Source: Marisediminitalea lipolytica
GTDB taxonomy: Bacteria > Pseudomonadota > Gammaproteobacteria > Enterobacterales > Alteromonadaceae
Direction of reading: 5' to 3'
Assembly: GCF_001758465.1 (NCBI RefSeq)
Contig: NZ_MJIC01000010.1
Span: 62,001-126,000 of the forward strand
Length of the DNA stretch: 64,000 bases
The notes below the pieces were generated by a model, which was not told the DNA's origin, searched no databases, and saw nothing but the letters and a program-made list of their open reading frames with translations. Each line of letters opens with the position of its first letter. The first letter of the stretch is position 1. Positions 35,457-45,190 of the stretch are shown here, piece by piece. The position numbers and the translations under genes are program-made.

Positions 35457-37556
35457 ATGGTGTTATCGAATTATTTACAGCGTATAGATAAAGCCCAGCT
35501 GCAACAAATGAGTCAGGGTCTTGGCGTGCCGCTGGTGCTACTGGCCATTATGGGCATGGTTATTCTGCCCATGCCGCCCATTTTGCTGGATGTTTTATTT
35601 AGCTTTAACATCGCTTTATCCCTGGTCATTATTTTGGTGGCAGTACTGACTCAACGTCCCGTTGATTTTGGTATTTTCCCATTAGTCCTGCTGATTGCCA
35701 CCGTATTGCGACTGGCTCTGAATGTTGCCTCTACCCGGGTGGTATTACTCTATGGTCACGAAGGCGGCGATGCTGCCGGTAAAGTGATTGAAGCCTTTGG
35801 TGAAGTGGTAATTGGAGGCAACTATGCAGTGGGTGTCGTGGTCTTTGCCATCCTGCTGATTATTAACTTTAAAGTAGTTACTGCCGGTGCGGGCCGTATT
35901 TCTGAGGTGAGTGCACGGTTTACATTGGATGCAATGCCAGGTAAACAAATGGCCATCGATGCCGACCTTAACGCTGGCTATATTGACCAGGATGAAGCTC
36001 GCCGCCGCCGCGAAGACATTACCGCAGAAGCCGACTTTTACGGTTCTATGGACGGTGCGTCAAAATTTGTAAAAGGTGATGCCGTTGCGGGCATGTTTAT
36101 TATGCTCATCAATATTGTTGGTGGCTTGTTTATTGGCATGATCCAGCACGACCTGAGCTTTGGTAATGCACTGGAAGTCTACACCATTCTGACCATCGGT
36201 GATGGTCTGGTGGCACAGATCCCGTCACTGTTACTGTCTGTTGCTACTGCCATAATTGTGACGCGTGAAAATGAAAGCCAGGAAATGGGCAGCGAAATTA
36301 CCACTCAGTTGGGAAATAAAAGAGCGCTGTATATTGCTTCGGGTATTTTATTTGTCATGGGTATTGTACCAGGCATGCCTCACGTTGCCTTTTTAGGGTT
36401 TTCTGCGCTGGCCGGTGGCTATGCTTATTACCAGACTTACACAGAAAAACGCAAAGCAGCGCAACCGCCTGCACCTGTCGTTACCAATGAAAATGATAAT
36501 GTTCCTGCCGAAATTAAAGAGCTGGGTTGGGATGATGTTCAGCACGTAGATACCATAGGGCTGGAAGTGGGCTATCGCCTGATCCCGCTGGTAGATAAAA
36601 CCCAGGGCGGGGAACTGCTGACACGCATTAAAGGCGTGCGTAAGAAGCTTTCGCAGGAACTGGGCTTCCTGATCCCTCCGGTGCATATTCGCGATAATCT
36701 GGATTTGGATCCCAACGCTTACAATATTTCTATGCTGGGCGTCACCATTGGCGCTGCTGAAGTCAGTCACGATGAAGAGCTGGCCATCAACCCGGGTCAG
36801 GTTTTCGGTAAACTTGAGGGGCGTGCCACTAAGGATCCGGCCTTTGGACTGGATGCAGTGTGGATTAAACCTGCTCAACGTGAGCATGCGCAAACCCTGG
36901 GTTATACCGTGGTGGATGCGGCAACGGTTATCGCTACGCATATGAGTCAGTTACTCACCAGTAACGCCTATCAGCTGCTGGGATTTGAAGAAGTGCAGCA
37001 GCTGATGGACATGCTGGCTAAACATAATCCGAAGCTGGTGGAAGGGTTAATTCCTGACCTGCTGTCACTGGCTACCGTGGTGAAAGTGCTGCAAACCCTG
37101 CTTTACGAAGGTGTGCCTATCCGCGATATGCGAACAATTGTACAAACCCTCACCGAATATGCGCCGAAGAGTCAGGATCCTGACGTGCTGGTATCGGCCG
37201 TGCGCATTGCCCTGAAACGCTTAATCGTGCAGGAAATTAATAACGGCGGTGCCGAGCTGCCGGTCATTACCCTGGCCCCAGAACTTGAACAAATGTTGCA
37301 TCAGTCGCTGCAGGCGGGTGGTGAAGACGGTGCGGGTATTGAGCCTGGTCTGGCAGAACGTCTGCAACAATCGTTGCAGCAGGCCGGTCAACAACAGGAA
37401 CTGGCCGGTGAGCCAGCCGTATTATTAACATCGGGCATGTTACGCCCGGTATTGTCGAGATTCTTAAAAAATGCCGTGATGAATCTGCATGTCTTATCTT
37501 ATCAGGAAATTCCTGACGACAAGCAGGTTCGCATTGTGTCATCGGTCGGTCAGTAA
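35457..37556 (+). CDS. flhA: FlhA, flagellar export gate protein
   Basis: The 699-residue protein has about eight membrane helices in the first 330 residues, including the conserved NVASTRVVLL and GDAVAGMFIMLINIVGG segments. The large cytoplasmic domain binds export chaperones. No clear Shine-Dalgarno sequence precedes the ATG. It starts a unit that continues with flhF, flhG and fliA. Confidence 0.95.
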   Translation: MVLSNYLQRIDKAQLQQMSQGLGVPLVLLAIMGMVILPMPPILLDVLFSFNIALSLVIILVAVLTQRPVDFGIFPLVLLIATVLRLALNVASTRVVLLYGHEGGDAAGKVIEAFGEVVIGGNYAVGVVVFAILLIINFKVVTAGAGRISEVSARFTLDAMPGKQMAIDADLNAGYIDQDEARRRREDITAEADFYGSMDGASKFVKGDAVAGMFIMLINIVGGLFIGMIQHDLSFGNALEVYTILTIGDGLVAQIPSLLLSVATAIIVTRENESQEMGSEITTQLGNKRALYIASGILFVMGIVPGMPHVAFLGFSALAGGYAYYQTYTEKRKAAQPPAPVVTNENDNVPAEIKELGWDDVQHVDTIGLEVGYRLIPLVDKTQGGELLTRIKGVRKKLSQELGFLIPPVHIRDNLDLDPNAYNISMLGVTIGAAEVSHDEELAINPGQVFGKLEGRATKDPAFGLDAVWIKPAQREHAQTLGYTVVDAATVIATHMSQLLTSNAYQLLGFEEVQQLMDMLAKHNPKLVEGLIPDLLSLATVVKVLQTLLYEGVPIRDMRTIVQTLTEYAPKSQDPDVLVSAVRIALKRLIVQEINNGGAELPVITLAPELEQMLHQSLQAGGEDGAGIEPGLAERLQQSLQQAGQQQELAGEPAVLLTSGMLRPVLSRFLKNAVMNLHVLSYQEIPDDKQVRIVSSVGQ

Positions 37557-37587
37557 GTGGCAGACACCCTATACCTAAGAGGTCATT

Positions 37588-38940
37588 ATGAAAATTAGAC
37601 GATTTTTTGGCAAAGACATGCGTGAAGCGTTAAGCCAGGTAAAAAATGAGCTGGGTAGTGATGCGGTGATCATGTCCAACCGCAAAGTGGCTGACGGTAT
37701 TGAGTTGGTAGCCGCTTATGATAAAGAGCCGGTAGCCAAGCTGTCAGTGCCGCCTAAAGCTTCGGCGAGCGCGCCTGCTGGCAGAGCGCCAGAGGGGAAA
37801 TTACCGACACTGAGCGAAATTATTGGCGATGATGGTCCGGATACCTTACGCGCGTTACTGGAAAAACAAGCTGAGCAAAAAGCCGCAGTAGCCCAGCGGG
37901 TTGAAGCGTCAAATGCCCAGGCTCAGCAGCGAGAGCAGGCGGCGCCGGCAGTGACGCCACGAGCAGCAGCGCCATCATTTGTTAACAGCGTTGCGGAGCC
38001 AGAGCAAACCGGCGGCGAAAGTCTGGCTGATATCCGCGCAGAAATTGCTTCTTTGCGCAATGTACTGCAGTTTCAGCTGGCCGACATGCAACAACAGCAA
38101 CAATCACGTTTGAATCCTCAGCAACGTTACCTGCATCAGCAACTCTGTGATATGGGGATAACGCAAAACCTGGCAGCACAGCTGGTGACTTATACGCCGG
38201 CTGACTGTAACGAACGTGAAGCCTGGCTTTATTTATTAAAACTTTTGTCCAATCGTCTGACAACAAATAACGATGATATCCTTACACAACAAGGAGTTGT
38301 CGCTCTGGTTGGGCCAACTGGCACAGGTAAAACCACTACAATTGCCAAACTGGCGGCACGCTATGCACAAAAATACGGTGCCGATCAGGTCGCATTGATC
38401 ACCATTGATACCTACCGTATTGCGGCTTATGAACAGCTCGCGACCTACGGCAAGATTATTGGTTGTCCGGTACGTAAAGCGCAATCGGGTGAGCAATTAG
38501 CGGATTTATTGTTCCAATTACGCAATAAGCGACTAGTCTTAATCGATACGGCCGGGTTTAGCCAGCGTGACAGTCGCCTGATCAGTCAGCTTGCCACGTT
38601 TAAACAAGTTAGCGGTCAGCAAGTAAAAAACTATTTAATTGTGCAGGGTAATACACAACAGGCTACACTTAAGCACATAATAAATGCATATAAGAGTATT
38701 GATTTGCAAGGATGTATCATCACTAAGCTGGATGAGTGCTATAGTTTAGGTGAGGTTATCAGTAACGTCATTGAAGCGCAGTTGCCAGTGAGTTACGTTG
38801 CCGATGGCCAGCAGGTGCCTGAAGATATTCATGTTGCGAATGCAAAATCTATAATCTCTTTGGCAGCAAAGCTTTATAAAAAGTATGGTTTGAATCATAC
38901 TATTAACAGTTCCGATGTAAACACAGCACAGGCAGTATGA
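37588..38940 (+). CDS. flhF: FlhF, SRP-like GTPase for polar flagellum placement
   Basis: The 450-residue protein has a lysine-rich start (MKIRRFFGKDMREAL), a variable Ala/Gln-rich basic region, and an SRP-type GTPase domain with GPTGTGKTT near residues 244-252, TIDTYRIAAYEQL and LIDTAG. FlhF recruits FliF to the pole and fixes flagellum position. It overlaps flhG by 4 bp, the usual pairing for polarly flagellated bacteria. Confidence 0.95.
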   Translation: MKIRRFFGKDMREALSQVKNELGSDAVIMSNRKVADGIELVAAYDKEPVAKLSVPPKASASAPAGRAPEGKLPTLSEIIGDDGPDTLRALLEKQAEQKAAVAQRVEASNAQAQQREQAAPAVTPRAAAPSFVNSVAEPEQTGGESLADIRAEIASLRNVLQFQLADMQQQQQSRLNPQQRYLHQQLCDMGITQNLAAQLVTYTPADCNEREAWLYLLKLLSNRLTTNNDDILTQQGVVALVGPTGTGKTTTIAKLAARYAQKYGADQVALITIDTYRIAAYEQLATYGKIIGCPVRKAQSGEQLADLLFQLRNKRLVLIDTAGFSQRDSRLISQLATFKQVSGQQVKNYLIVQGNTQQATLKHIINAYKSIDLQGCIITKLDECYSLGEVISNVIEAQLPVSYVADGQQVPEDIHVANAKSIISLAAKLYKKYGLNHTINSSDVNTAQAV

Positions 38941-39797
38941 TTGAAGACCAGGCGAGTAGCTTACGAAAGATGAATCAATCACGATTAATCAAGGTAATAG
39001 CCGTGACAGGCGGTAAAGGTGGGGTTGGTAAAACCAACGTAACGCTGAATACCGCTATTGCAATGGCAAAACAAGGGAAGCGGGTGATGGTTCTGGATGC
39101 AGACCTTGGCCTGGCAAACGTTGACGTGATGCTCGGCTTACGGGTAGAAAAGAATCTGTCTCACGTGTTATCCGGTGAATGCACGCTTGACGATGTGCTG
39201 GTGACCGGCCCCCATGGTATTAAAATAGCGCCGGCTACCTCAGGTGCCCAGTCAATGACTGAGTTGTCACCGACCCAGCACGCCGGCCTGATCCGCGCGT
39301 TCAGCGAGTTACGCTCACAAATCGACGTATTAATTGTTGATACCGCAGCCGGTATCTCAGATATGGTGCTGAGCTTTTCCCGGGCGTCACAGGATATTCT
39401 GGTGGTGGTTTGTGATGAGCCTACCTCACTCACAGATGCCTACGCGCTGATTAAAATTCTGAACCGCGACCACGGTATTTTCCGCTTTAAGATTGTCGCC
39501 AATATGGTGCGCGACGTGCGCGAAGGTCAGGAGTTATTCAGCAAACTGTCCAAGGTAACCGGCCGGTTCCTGGATGTCGCGCTGGAATTAGTGGCCACAA
39601 TACCATTTGACGAAAATATTCGCCGTGCGGTGCGTAAACAAACCGCCATTGTCGATGCCTTTCCTTCATCTCCGGCTGCCGTAGCGATTGGGCAACTGGC
39701 CACCAAGGCCATGACGTGGCCAATTCCGGCTCAGCCTGGCGGGCATCTGGAGTTTTTCGTTGAGCAACTGATCGCTCCGAAGTTGGCAGGGAGATAG
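38937..39797 (+). CDS. flhG: FlhG (FleN), MinD-like flagellum number regulator
   Basis: The 286-residue ParA/MinD ATPase has the deviant Walker A KGGVGKT at residues 27-33, VLDADLGLANVDVMLG, and VDTAAGISD. The N-terminal residues include DQASSLRKM, matching the DQAxxLR motif that activates FlhF GTPase. It limits flagella to one or few and damps FlrA. The start overlaps the flhF stop. Confidence 0.94.
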   Translation: MIEDQASSLRKMNQSRLIKVIAVTGGKGGVGKTNVTLNTAIAMAKQGKRVMVLDADLGLANVDVMLGLRVEKNLSHVLSGECTLDDVLVTGPHGIKIAPATSGAQSMTELSPTQHAGLIRAFSELRSQIDVLIVDTAAGISDMVLSFSRASQDILVVVCDEPTSLTDAYALIKILNRDHGIFRFKIVANMVRDVREGQELFSKLSKVTGRFLDVALELVATIPFDENIRRAVRKQTAIVDAFPSSPAAVAIGQLATKAMTWPIPAQPGGHLEFFVEQLIAPKLAGR

Positions 39798-39798
39798 A

Positions 39799-40527
39799 GT
39801 GAATAACAGAGCTGCTGCATACCAACAACAATCCGACAAAGCGCAGCTGGTCGAGCGACATGCTTCTTTAGTTAAACGAATTGCTCACCATCTGATGGCG
39901 CGGTTACCCGCCAGCGTGATTGTGGATGATTTAATTCAGGCGGGCATGATTGGCTTGCTTGAAGCGGCCAAAAATTTTGATGGCAGTAAAGGTGCGAGTT
40001 TTGAAACCTTTGCCGGGATCCGTATCCGCGGCGCGATGCTGGATGAAATTCGTAAAGGCGACTGGACACCACGTTCAGTGCACAAGAATGGCCGCGCCAT
40101 ATCAGAAGCCATTGCCCAGGTAGAAAGGGAAACCGGGCGTGATGCCAGGGACGTGGATATCGCCGCCAGGCTGAATATCTCGTTACCCGAATACCATCAG
40201 ATGTTATCAGAGGTCAATGCCGGTAAATTGGTCGGTATCGAAGATTTAGGGGTGTCAGAAGATGTTATCGCCACCGAGGAATCGCGTGGGGCAGATTCAC
40301 CTCTGGAAGATTTAATGCAAGGTTCATTTCAAAAAGCGCTGGCGCATGCTATTACTACATTACCCGAGCGCGAAGCAATTGTACTATCCTTGTACTACGA
40401 TGAAGAATTAAACCTCAGAGAAATTGGTGAAGTTCTCGAGGTAAGTGAATCACGGGTCAGTCAAATTCACAGCCAGGCGATGTTAAAACTAAAAGCGCGC
40501 ATGCGTTCCTGGCAGACCGGTGAGTAA
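39799..40527 (+). CDS. fliA: FliA, sigma-28 factor
   Basis: The 242-residue protein has the sigma-70 family regions 2 (DLIQAGMIGLLEAAKNFD), 3 and 4 (LNLREIGEVLEVSESRVSQ) in the FliA arrangement. It starts at GTG (39799), one base after the flhG stop. It directs RNA polymerase to late flagellar and chemotaxis promoters and is probably responsible for the flagellin promoter at 16290. Confidence 0.95.
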   Translation: MNNRAAAYQQQSDKAQLVERHASLVKRIAHHLMARLPASVIVDDLIQAGMIGLLEAAKNFDGSKGASFETFAGIRIRGAMLDEIRKGDWTPRSVHKNGRAISEAIAQVERETGRDARDVDIAARLNISLPEYHQMLSEVNAGKLVGIEDLGVSEDVIATEESRGADSPLEDLMQGSFQKALAHAITTLPEREAIVLSLYYDEELNLREIGEVLEVSESRVSQIHSQAMLKLKARMRSWQTGE

Positions 40528-40574
40528 CTTTAACTATACTAACAACAATATGACTATCCTCACTGGAGGCAATT

Positions 40575-40958
40575 TTGGATAAGAATATGAAAATTCTCGT
40601 GGTAGATGACTTTTCTACGATGAGACGTATTATCAAAAACTTACTCAAAGACTTGGGTTTTTCTAACATTCAGGAAGCAGATGACGGGAGTACTGCACTG
40701 CCTATGTTACAACAGGGCGACTTTGACTTTGTGGTCACTGACTGGAACATGCCGGGCATGCAGGGTATCGACCTGTTACGGGCTATCCGGGCGGATGATA
40801 AATTAAAGCACCTGCCTGTTCTGATGGTAACTGCTGAAGCCAAAAAAGAACAAATCGTTGCGGCAGCACAGGCTGGCGTTAATGGCTACGTGGTAAAACC
40901 GTTCACAGCGGCAACGCTAAAAGAAAAACTAGAAAAGATTTTTGAACGTTTAGGTTAA
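40575..40958 (+). CDS. cheY: CheY, chemotaxis response regulator (TTG start)
   Basis: The 127-residue single receiver domain has the acidic pair Asp11-Asp12, phospho-acceptor Asp56 (VVTDWNMPG) and Lys108, as in CheY. TTG at 40575 is preferred because GGAGG at 40565-40569 lies 5 bases upstream. The ATG at 40587 would have a 17-base spacing. It carries the signal from CheA to FliM. It starts the cheYZAB group after a 47-base gap with no clear promoter. Confidence 0.95.
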   Translation: MDKNMKILVVDDFSTMRRIIKNLLKDLGFSNIQEADDGSTALPMLQQGDFDFVVTDWNMPGMQGIDLLRAIRADDKLKHLPVLMVTAEAKKEQIVAAAQAGVNGYVVKPFTAATLKEKLEKIFERLG

Positions 40959-40993
40959 TCCAGTAACGTGTTTAACCACCTGAGGACAACTGG

Positions 40994-41743
40994 ATGACTG
41001 ATAATAAGAAAGTCCCCATGACGCTGGATGAGGCGAAACAGTTAGTTACCTTTCTGGAAGAAGGGGACACTGATTCAGCTAATGCGTTGCTTGATGCCGT
41101 TACAATGAAAGAATCGGTGGAGTTATTTGCTGAAGTGGGTAAGTTAACCCGCCAACTCCACGACTCACTCAATAATTTTCAACTGGATGAACGTATCGCT
41201 GGCCTGGCCAACGAGGATATCCCCGATGCGCAAACCCGACTAACTTACGTCATTGAAGAAACTGAAAAAGCGGCTAATACTACAATGGACGCGGTTGAAA
41301 CTTGCATGCCATTAGTAGAAAGCATGAAAGGACAACTGGACAGTCTGCTTCCTGAGTGGAAAAAGCTCATGAACCGGGAAATCGAACTGGATGAATTTAA
41401 GTCCATGTGCCTGGAACTGGATAAATACCTGGAATCAAGCGGCGAGAACGCCGATAAGCTGATGTCATTGCTCACCGAAGTACTGATGGCTCAGGGTTAC
41501 CAGGATTTGACTGGTCAGGTCATACGCCGGGTTATTGATTTGGTTAAGGAAGTTGAGGACAGTCTGGTTCACATGCTAACCGTGTTCGGCGGAGCCGGAA
41601 TTACCAAAACGGCTAAAACTTCACAGCCAGCGGTCGATAGCGCAATTGTTGCCGAAGGCCCCATCATTGATGCTGACAGTCGTGACGATGTAGTGTCAGG
41701 CCAGGATGATGTGGACGACCTTTTATCCAGCCTGGGCTTTTAG
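40994..41743 (+). CDS. cheZ: CheZ, CheY-P phosphatase
   Basis: The 249-residue helical protein contains the catalytic region AQGYQDLTGQVIRRV, with the Asp and Gln used in dephosphorylation. It ends in VDDLLSSLGF, the peptide that docks on CheY. It lies 35 bases after cheY. Confidence 0.95.
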   Translation: MTDNKKVPMTLDEAKQLVTFLEEGDTDSANALLDAVTMKESVELFAEVGKLTRQLHDSLNNFQLDERIAGLANEDIPDAQTRLTYVIEETEKAANTTMDAVETCMPLVESMKGQLDSLLPEWKKLMNREIELDEFKSMCLELDKYLESSGENADKLMSLLTEVLMAQGYQDLTGQVIRRVIDLVKEVEDSLVHMLTVFGGAGITKTAKTSQPAVDSAIVAEGPIIDADSRDDVVSGQDDVDDLLSSLGF

Positions 41744-41755
41744 GGGAGCGGGTAC

Positions 41756-43966
41756 ATGTCTTTTGATGTCGATGAAGATATTTTACAGGACTTTCTGGTT
41801 GAGGCCGGAGAAATCCTTGAACAACTACAGGAACAGTTAGTTGATCTGGAAAATAATCCAGAGGACAAGGATCTTCTCAATGCGATTTTCCGTGGTTATC
41901 ACACCGTTAAAGGTGGTGCCGGGTTTTTGTCACTGACCGAGTTGGTAGAAATCTGCCACGGCGCAGAAAACGTCTTTGACGTTATGCGCAATGGTCAGCG
42001 CTCGCTGACACCCGAGTTAATGGATACCATTTTGCAAGCCACCGATGTGGTGGTCGAAATGTTCGAAAAAGTGAAAATGCGTGAGCCGCTCGAACCGGCT
42101 GATGCAACACTGGTCGAGGTACTGCATAAACTCAGTAATCCGGAAGTTCCTGGTGAAAATATTTTTGCTGATGTTGAAAGCGCTGCACCCGTTGCTGAGC
42201 CAGAACCTGAAGTCATCGAAGAAACTTTCGAGCTTGAAGATGACGATGATACTGGCAGCCCATCAGAATTGATTGAAGAAATCACCGAAGATGAATTTGA
42301 AGCCTTGCTGGACGAATTGCACGGTACTGGCAGTGCTCCTGGAGCCAAAGCGGCCCCAGCCCCGTCAGCAGCACCGGCTGCGTCAGGTAATGAAGATATT
42401 ACCGATGACGAGTTTGAGGCCTTACTCGACGAATTACATGGCAAAGGCCAGTTTGGCGGCGAGAGCGCAGCCTCTGCTCCACCGCAACCGACTGCGCCTG
42501 CCGCTGCTGCGACAACTGACAGCGATGAAATATCGGACGACGAATTTGAAGCCTTACTTGACCAGTTACATGGCGCAGGTAAGGGGCCTGGCGCCGATGC
42601 GCCGGCTGAAAAACCGGCCGAGAAACCGCGGGTTAAAGTAGAAAATCCTGCACCGGTCGCAGCAGCACCAGAGAAAAAACCTGCAGCGCCAGCGCCTAAG
42701 CCTGAACCTCAGGCGGCAAAACCTGCTCCGGCGCCGGTAGCCAAACCTGCCGAACCTGCAGCGAAAAAGGACGAGAAGAAAGCCGCGGCAGCGGCACCAC
42801 AGGCTGAAACCACAGTGCGGGTTGATACCCGCAGACTGGACCAAATCATGAACATGGTGGGTGAATTGGTTCTGGTGCGTAACCGGTTGCTTAGCCTGGG
42901 TATCAGCGTAAACGATGAATCCATGTCCAAAGCAATAGCAAATCTGGATGTGGTGACGGGTGACTTGCAGGGTGCGGTAATGCAAACCCGCATGCAGCCA
43001 ATTAAGAAAGTATTTGGCCGTTTCCCCAGGGTTGTGCGGGACTTGGCGCGCAGTCTCAAAAAAGAAATTACCCTGGAGCTGGAAGGGGAAGAAACCGATT
43101 TAGATAAAAACCTGGTAGAAGCACTGGCAGATCCCCTGGTACATTTGGTTAGAAACTCAGTGGATCACGGTATCGAAATGCCCGACGAGCGTCAGGCATC
43201 GGGTAAAGCCCGAATGGGGACCGTTAAGCTGTCAGCGTCTCAGGAAGGAGACCACATCCTGCTGGTTATCGAAGATGACGGTAAGGGAATGGATCCGGAA
43301 AAACTCAAGGATATTGCTATATCCCGGGGCGTACTGGATGCCGATGCGGCGGCCAGAATGTCAGATGTGGAAGCCTTTAACCTGATTTTTGCACCCGGTT
43401 TCTCAACCAAAACAGAGATCAGTGATATCTCTGGGCGTGGTGTGGGCATGGACGTGGTGAAAACCAAAATCAATCAGCTCAATGGCTCTATCAATATTGA
43501 TTCTCAGTTGGGTCGTGGTACCCGATTAGAGATTAAAGTGCCGCTGACCCTGGCAATCCTGCCAACGTTGATGATTGTGGTTGGAAAACAAACCTTTGCA
43601 CTGCCGCTGGGCGCGGTTAGCGAAATCATTAATATGGACATCAAAAAGACCAACACGGTTGATGGTCAGCTGACAATGATTGTTCGTTCTAAAGCGATTC
43701 CACTGTTTTTCCTTGGCGAATGGTTAATTCGCGGACCGAAAAATATTGAGCGGGATAAAGGCCACGTGGTTGTTGTGCAAATGGGTACCAAACAGGTTGG
43801 TTTTGTCGTTGATGCCCTGATAGGTCAGGAAGAAGTGGTTATCAAACCATTGGATGCTTTATTACAAGGGACTCCGGGCATGGCCGGCGCAACCATAACA
43901 TCAGATGGTGGTATTGCGTTAATTCTGGATATTCCCAGTTTACTTAAACGCTACGCGCGTAAGTAA
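41756..43966 (+). CDS. cheA: CheA, chemotaxis histidine kinase with three linker repeats
   Basis: The 736-residue kinase has an N-terminal Hpt (P1) domain with His49 (RGYHTVKGGAGF), a long acidic and Ala/Pro-rich linker, dimerisation P3 from about residue 360, ATPase P4 (NSVDHGIE, SGRGVGMDVV) and the CheW-like P5. I see no folded P2 domain. The linker instead carries three copies of a DDEFEALLDELHG-type motif. It autophosphorylates and passes phosphate to CheY and CheB, both encoded beside it. Confidence 0.96.
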   Translation: MSFDVDEDILQDFLVEAGEILEQLQEQLVDLENNPEDKDLLNAIFRGYHTVKGGAGFLSLTELVEICHGAENVFDVMRNGQRSLTPELMDTILQATDVVVEMFEKVKMREPLEPADATLVEVLHKLSNPEVPGENIFADVESAAPVAEPEPEVIEETFELEDDDDTGSPSELIEEITEDEFEALLDELHGTGSAPGAKAAPAPSAAPAASGNEDITDDEFEALLDELHGKGQFGGESAASAPPQPTAPAAAATTDSDEISDDEFEALLDQLHGAGKGPGADAPAEKPAEKPRVKVENPAPVAAAPEKKPAAPAPKPEPQAAKPAPAPVAKPAEPAAKKDEKKAAAAAPQAETTVRVDTRRLDQIMNMVGELVLVRNRLLSLGISVNDESMSKAIANLDVVTGDLQGAVMQTRMQPIKKVFGRFPRVVRDLARSLKKEITLELEGEETDLDKNLVEALADPLVHLVRNSVDHGIEMPDERQASGKARMGTVKLSASQEGDHILLVIEDDGKGMDPEKLKDIAISRGVLDADAAARMSDVEAFNLIFAPGFSTKTEISDISGRGVGMDVVKTKINQLNGSINIDSQLGRGTRLEIKVPLTLAILPTLMIVVGKQTFALPLGAVSEIINMDIKKTNTVDGQLTMIVRSKAIPLFFLGEWLIRGPKNIERDKGHVVVVQMGTKQVGFVVDALIGQEEVVIKPLDALLQGTPGMAGATITSDGGIALILDIPSLLKRYARK
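42281..42577 (+). repeat. Three linker motif copies within cheA
   Basis: Copies start at 42281 (ITEDEFEALLDELHGT), 42398 (ITDDEFEALLDELHGK) and 42530 (ISDDEFEALLDQLHGA). Each is 16 codons, spaced 117 and 132 bases apart by Ala/Pro-rich spacers. The DNA copies differ at many third positions, so they are not a recent duplication. Confidence 0.92.
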
Positions 43967-43998
43967 TAGTAAAGCATCATAAAGAGGGTTGTTATTCA

Positions 43999-45159
43999 AT
44001 GACTTTTAAAGTCCTTATTGTGGACGACTCCAGCTTTTACCGTCGTCGGGTCAAAGACATTCTTGATCAGGACCGTTCGCTGGAAGTTGTTGGTGAAGCG
44101 GCAGACGGCAAGGAGGCTGTACAAAAAGTAAAATCGCTACGGCCAGATGTGGTGACTATGGATGTTGAGATGCCCCTGATGGATGGCATTGAAGCGGTAA
44201 AGCGGATTATGGCTGAATGTCCGGTATCCATTATTATGTTTTCGTCTCTGACCCATGAAGGGGCGAAGGCAACGCTTGATGCACTGGAAGCCGGTGCCGT
44301 GGATTTTCTGCCCAAACGGTTTGAAGATATCGCCAAGGAGCGCAGTGACGCGGCCACCTTGTTACGCACCAAAGTGCGTTTACTGGCAAGACGAGCGCCA
44401 ATTGCGCCAAGTCGTCCTAAACCGGCAACTACCACCGGTTTACTGAAAAAAGTACCGCCTCCGCCAGCACGAAAAATGCCGGCCAACGCGCCAAAATCTA
44501 CTTTTGTTCGCAGTTCTACGTTACTCAGCGGTAGCCATGAAGCCACCGAACCGGTCAATGTTTCCCATGTTCAGCGCAGCGGTAAACGTTATCGTTGCCT
44601 GGCCATTGGTGCCTCAACCGGCGGGCCGGTTGCGCTGCAAAAAGTGTTAACCCATTTACCCGAGCGCTTTCCGTTCCCGGTGTTTCTGGTTCAGCACATG
44701 CCGGGTACTTTTACCCATGCCTTTGCCGAACGCTTAAATCAAAACTGTAGGATTAAAGTGAAGGAAGCCGAACATGGAGAAGCGGTAGTGGCAGGTTGTG
44801 CTTATCTTGCGCCTGGTGGCAAACAAATGGAAATTGAAAAACGTGCCGGTCAGGCTTACATCGCCATTCGCGAAGTCGATCCTGCCGACATCGGTTACAA
44901 ACCCAGCGTGGATATTACCTTTAACAGCTTGTCGCACATTTACGGCGGCGACACTCTGGCGGTTATTTTAACCGGTATGGGCGCTGACGGCCGTGAAGGT
45001 TGTCGAACCCTTAAATCTCTGGGTGGCAAAATATGGGCCCAGGATAAAGACAGCAGTGTGGTATACGGTATGCCACAGGCGGTAACGGTTGATAAACTGG
45101 CCGAAGTGAATATTGATATCGACGCAATCGGTCAATGCATTCTCACCGAGATGTCCTGA
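43999..45159 (+). CDS. cheB: CheB, receptor methylesterase
   Basis: The 386-residue protein has a receiver domain with Asp55 (VVTMDVEMPLMDG), a linker rich in Pro/Lys, and a methylesterase domain. Its catalytic Ser is in IGASTGGP, His in VQHMPGTF and Asp in GMGADGREG. It removes methyl groups from chemoreceptors. It follows cheA after 32 bases. Confidence 0.95.
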   Translation: MTFKVLIVDDSSFYRRRVKDILDQDRSLEVVGEAADGKEAVQKVKSLRPDVVTMDVEMPLMDGIEAVKRIMAECPVSIIMFSSLTHEGAKATLDALEAGAVDFLPKRFEDIAKERSDAATLLRTKVRLLARRAPIAPSRPKPATTTGLLKKVPPPPARKMPANAPKSTFVRSSTLLSGSHEATEPVNVSHVQRSGKRYRCLAIGASTGGPVALQKVLTHLPERFPFPVFLVQHMPGTFTHAFAERLNQNCRIKVKEAEHGEAVVAGCAYLAPGGKQMEIEKRAGQAYIAIREVDPADIGYKPSVDITFNSLSHIYGGDTLAVILTGMGADGREGCRTLKSLGGKIWAQDKDSSVVYGMPQAVTVDKLAEVNIDIDAIGQCILTEMS

Positions 45160-45190
45160 ATAAAGTGGCAAACACAGCGGGAGAATCACG

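Noticed and set aside
42566..42985. Long minus-strand ORF inside cheA
   Set aside because: It lies opposite an Ala/Pro/Lys-rich, stop-poor part of cheA and its translation is a low-complexity Arg/Cys/Phe-rich string. It is a shadow of the real gene.
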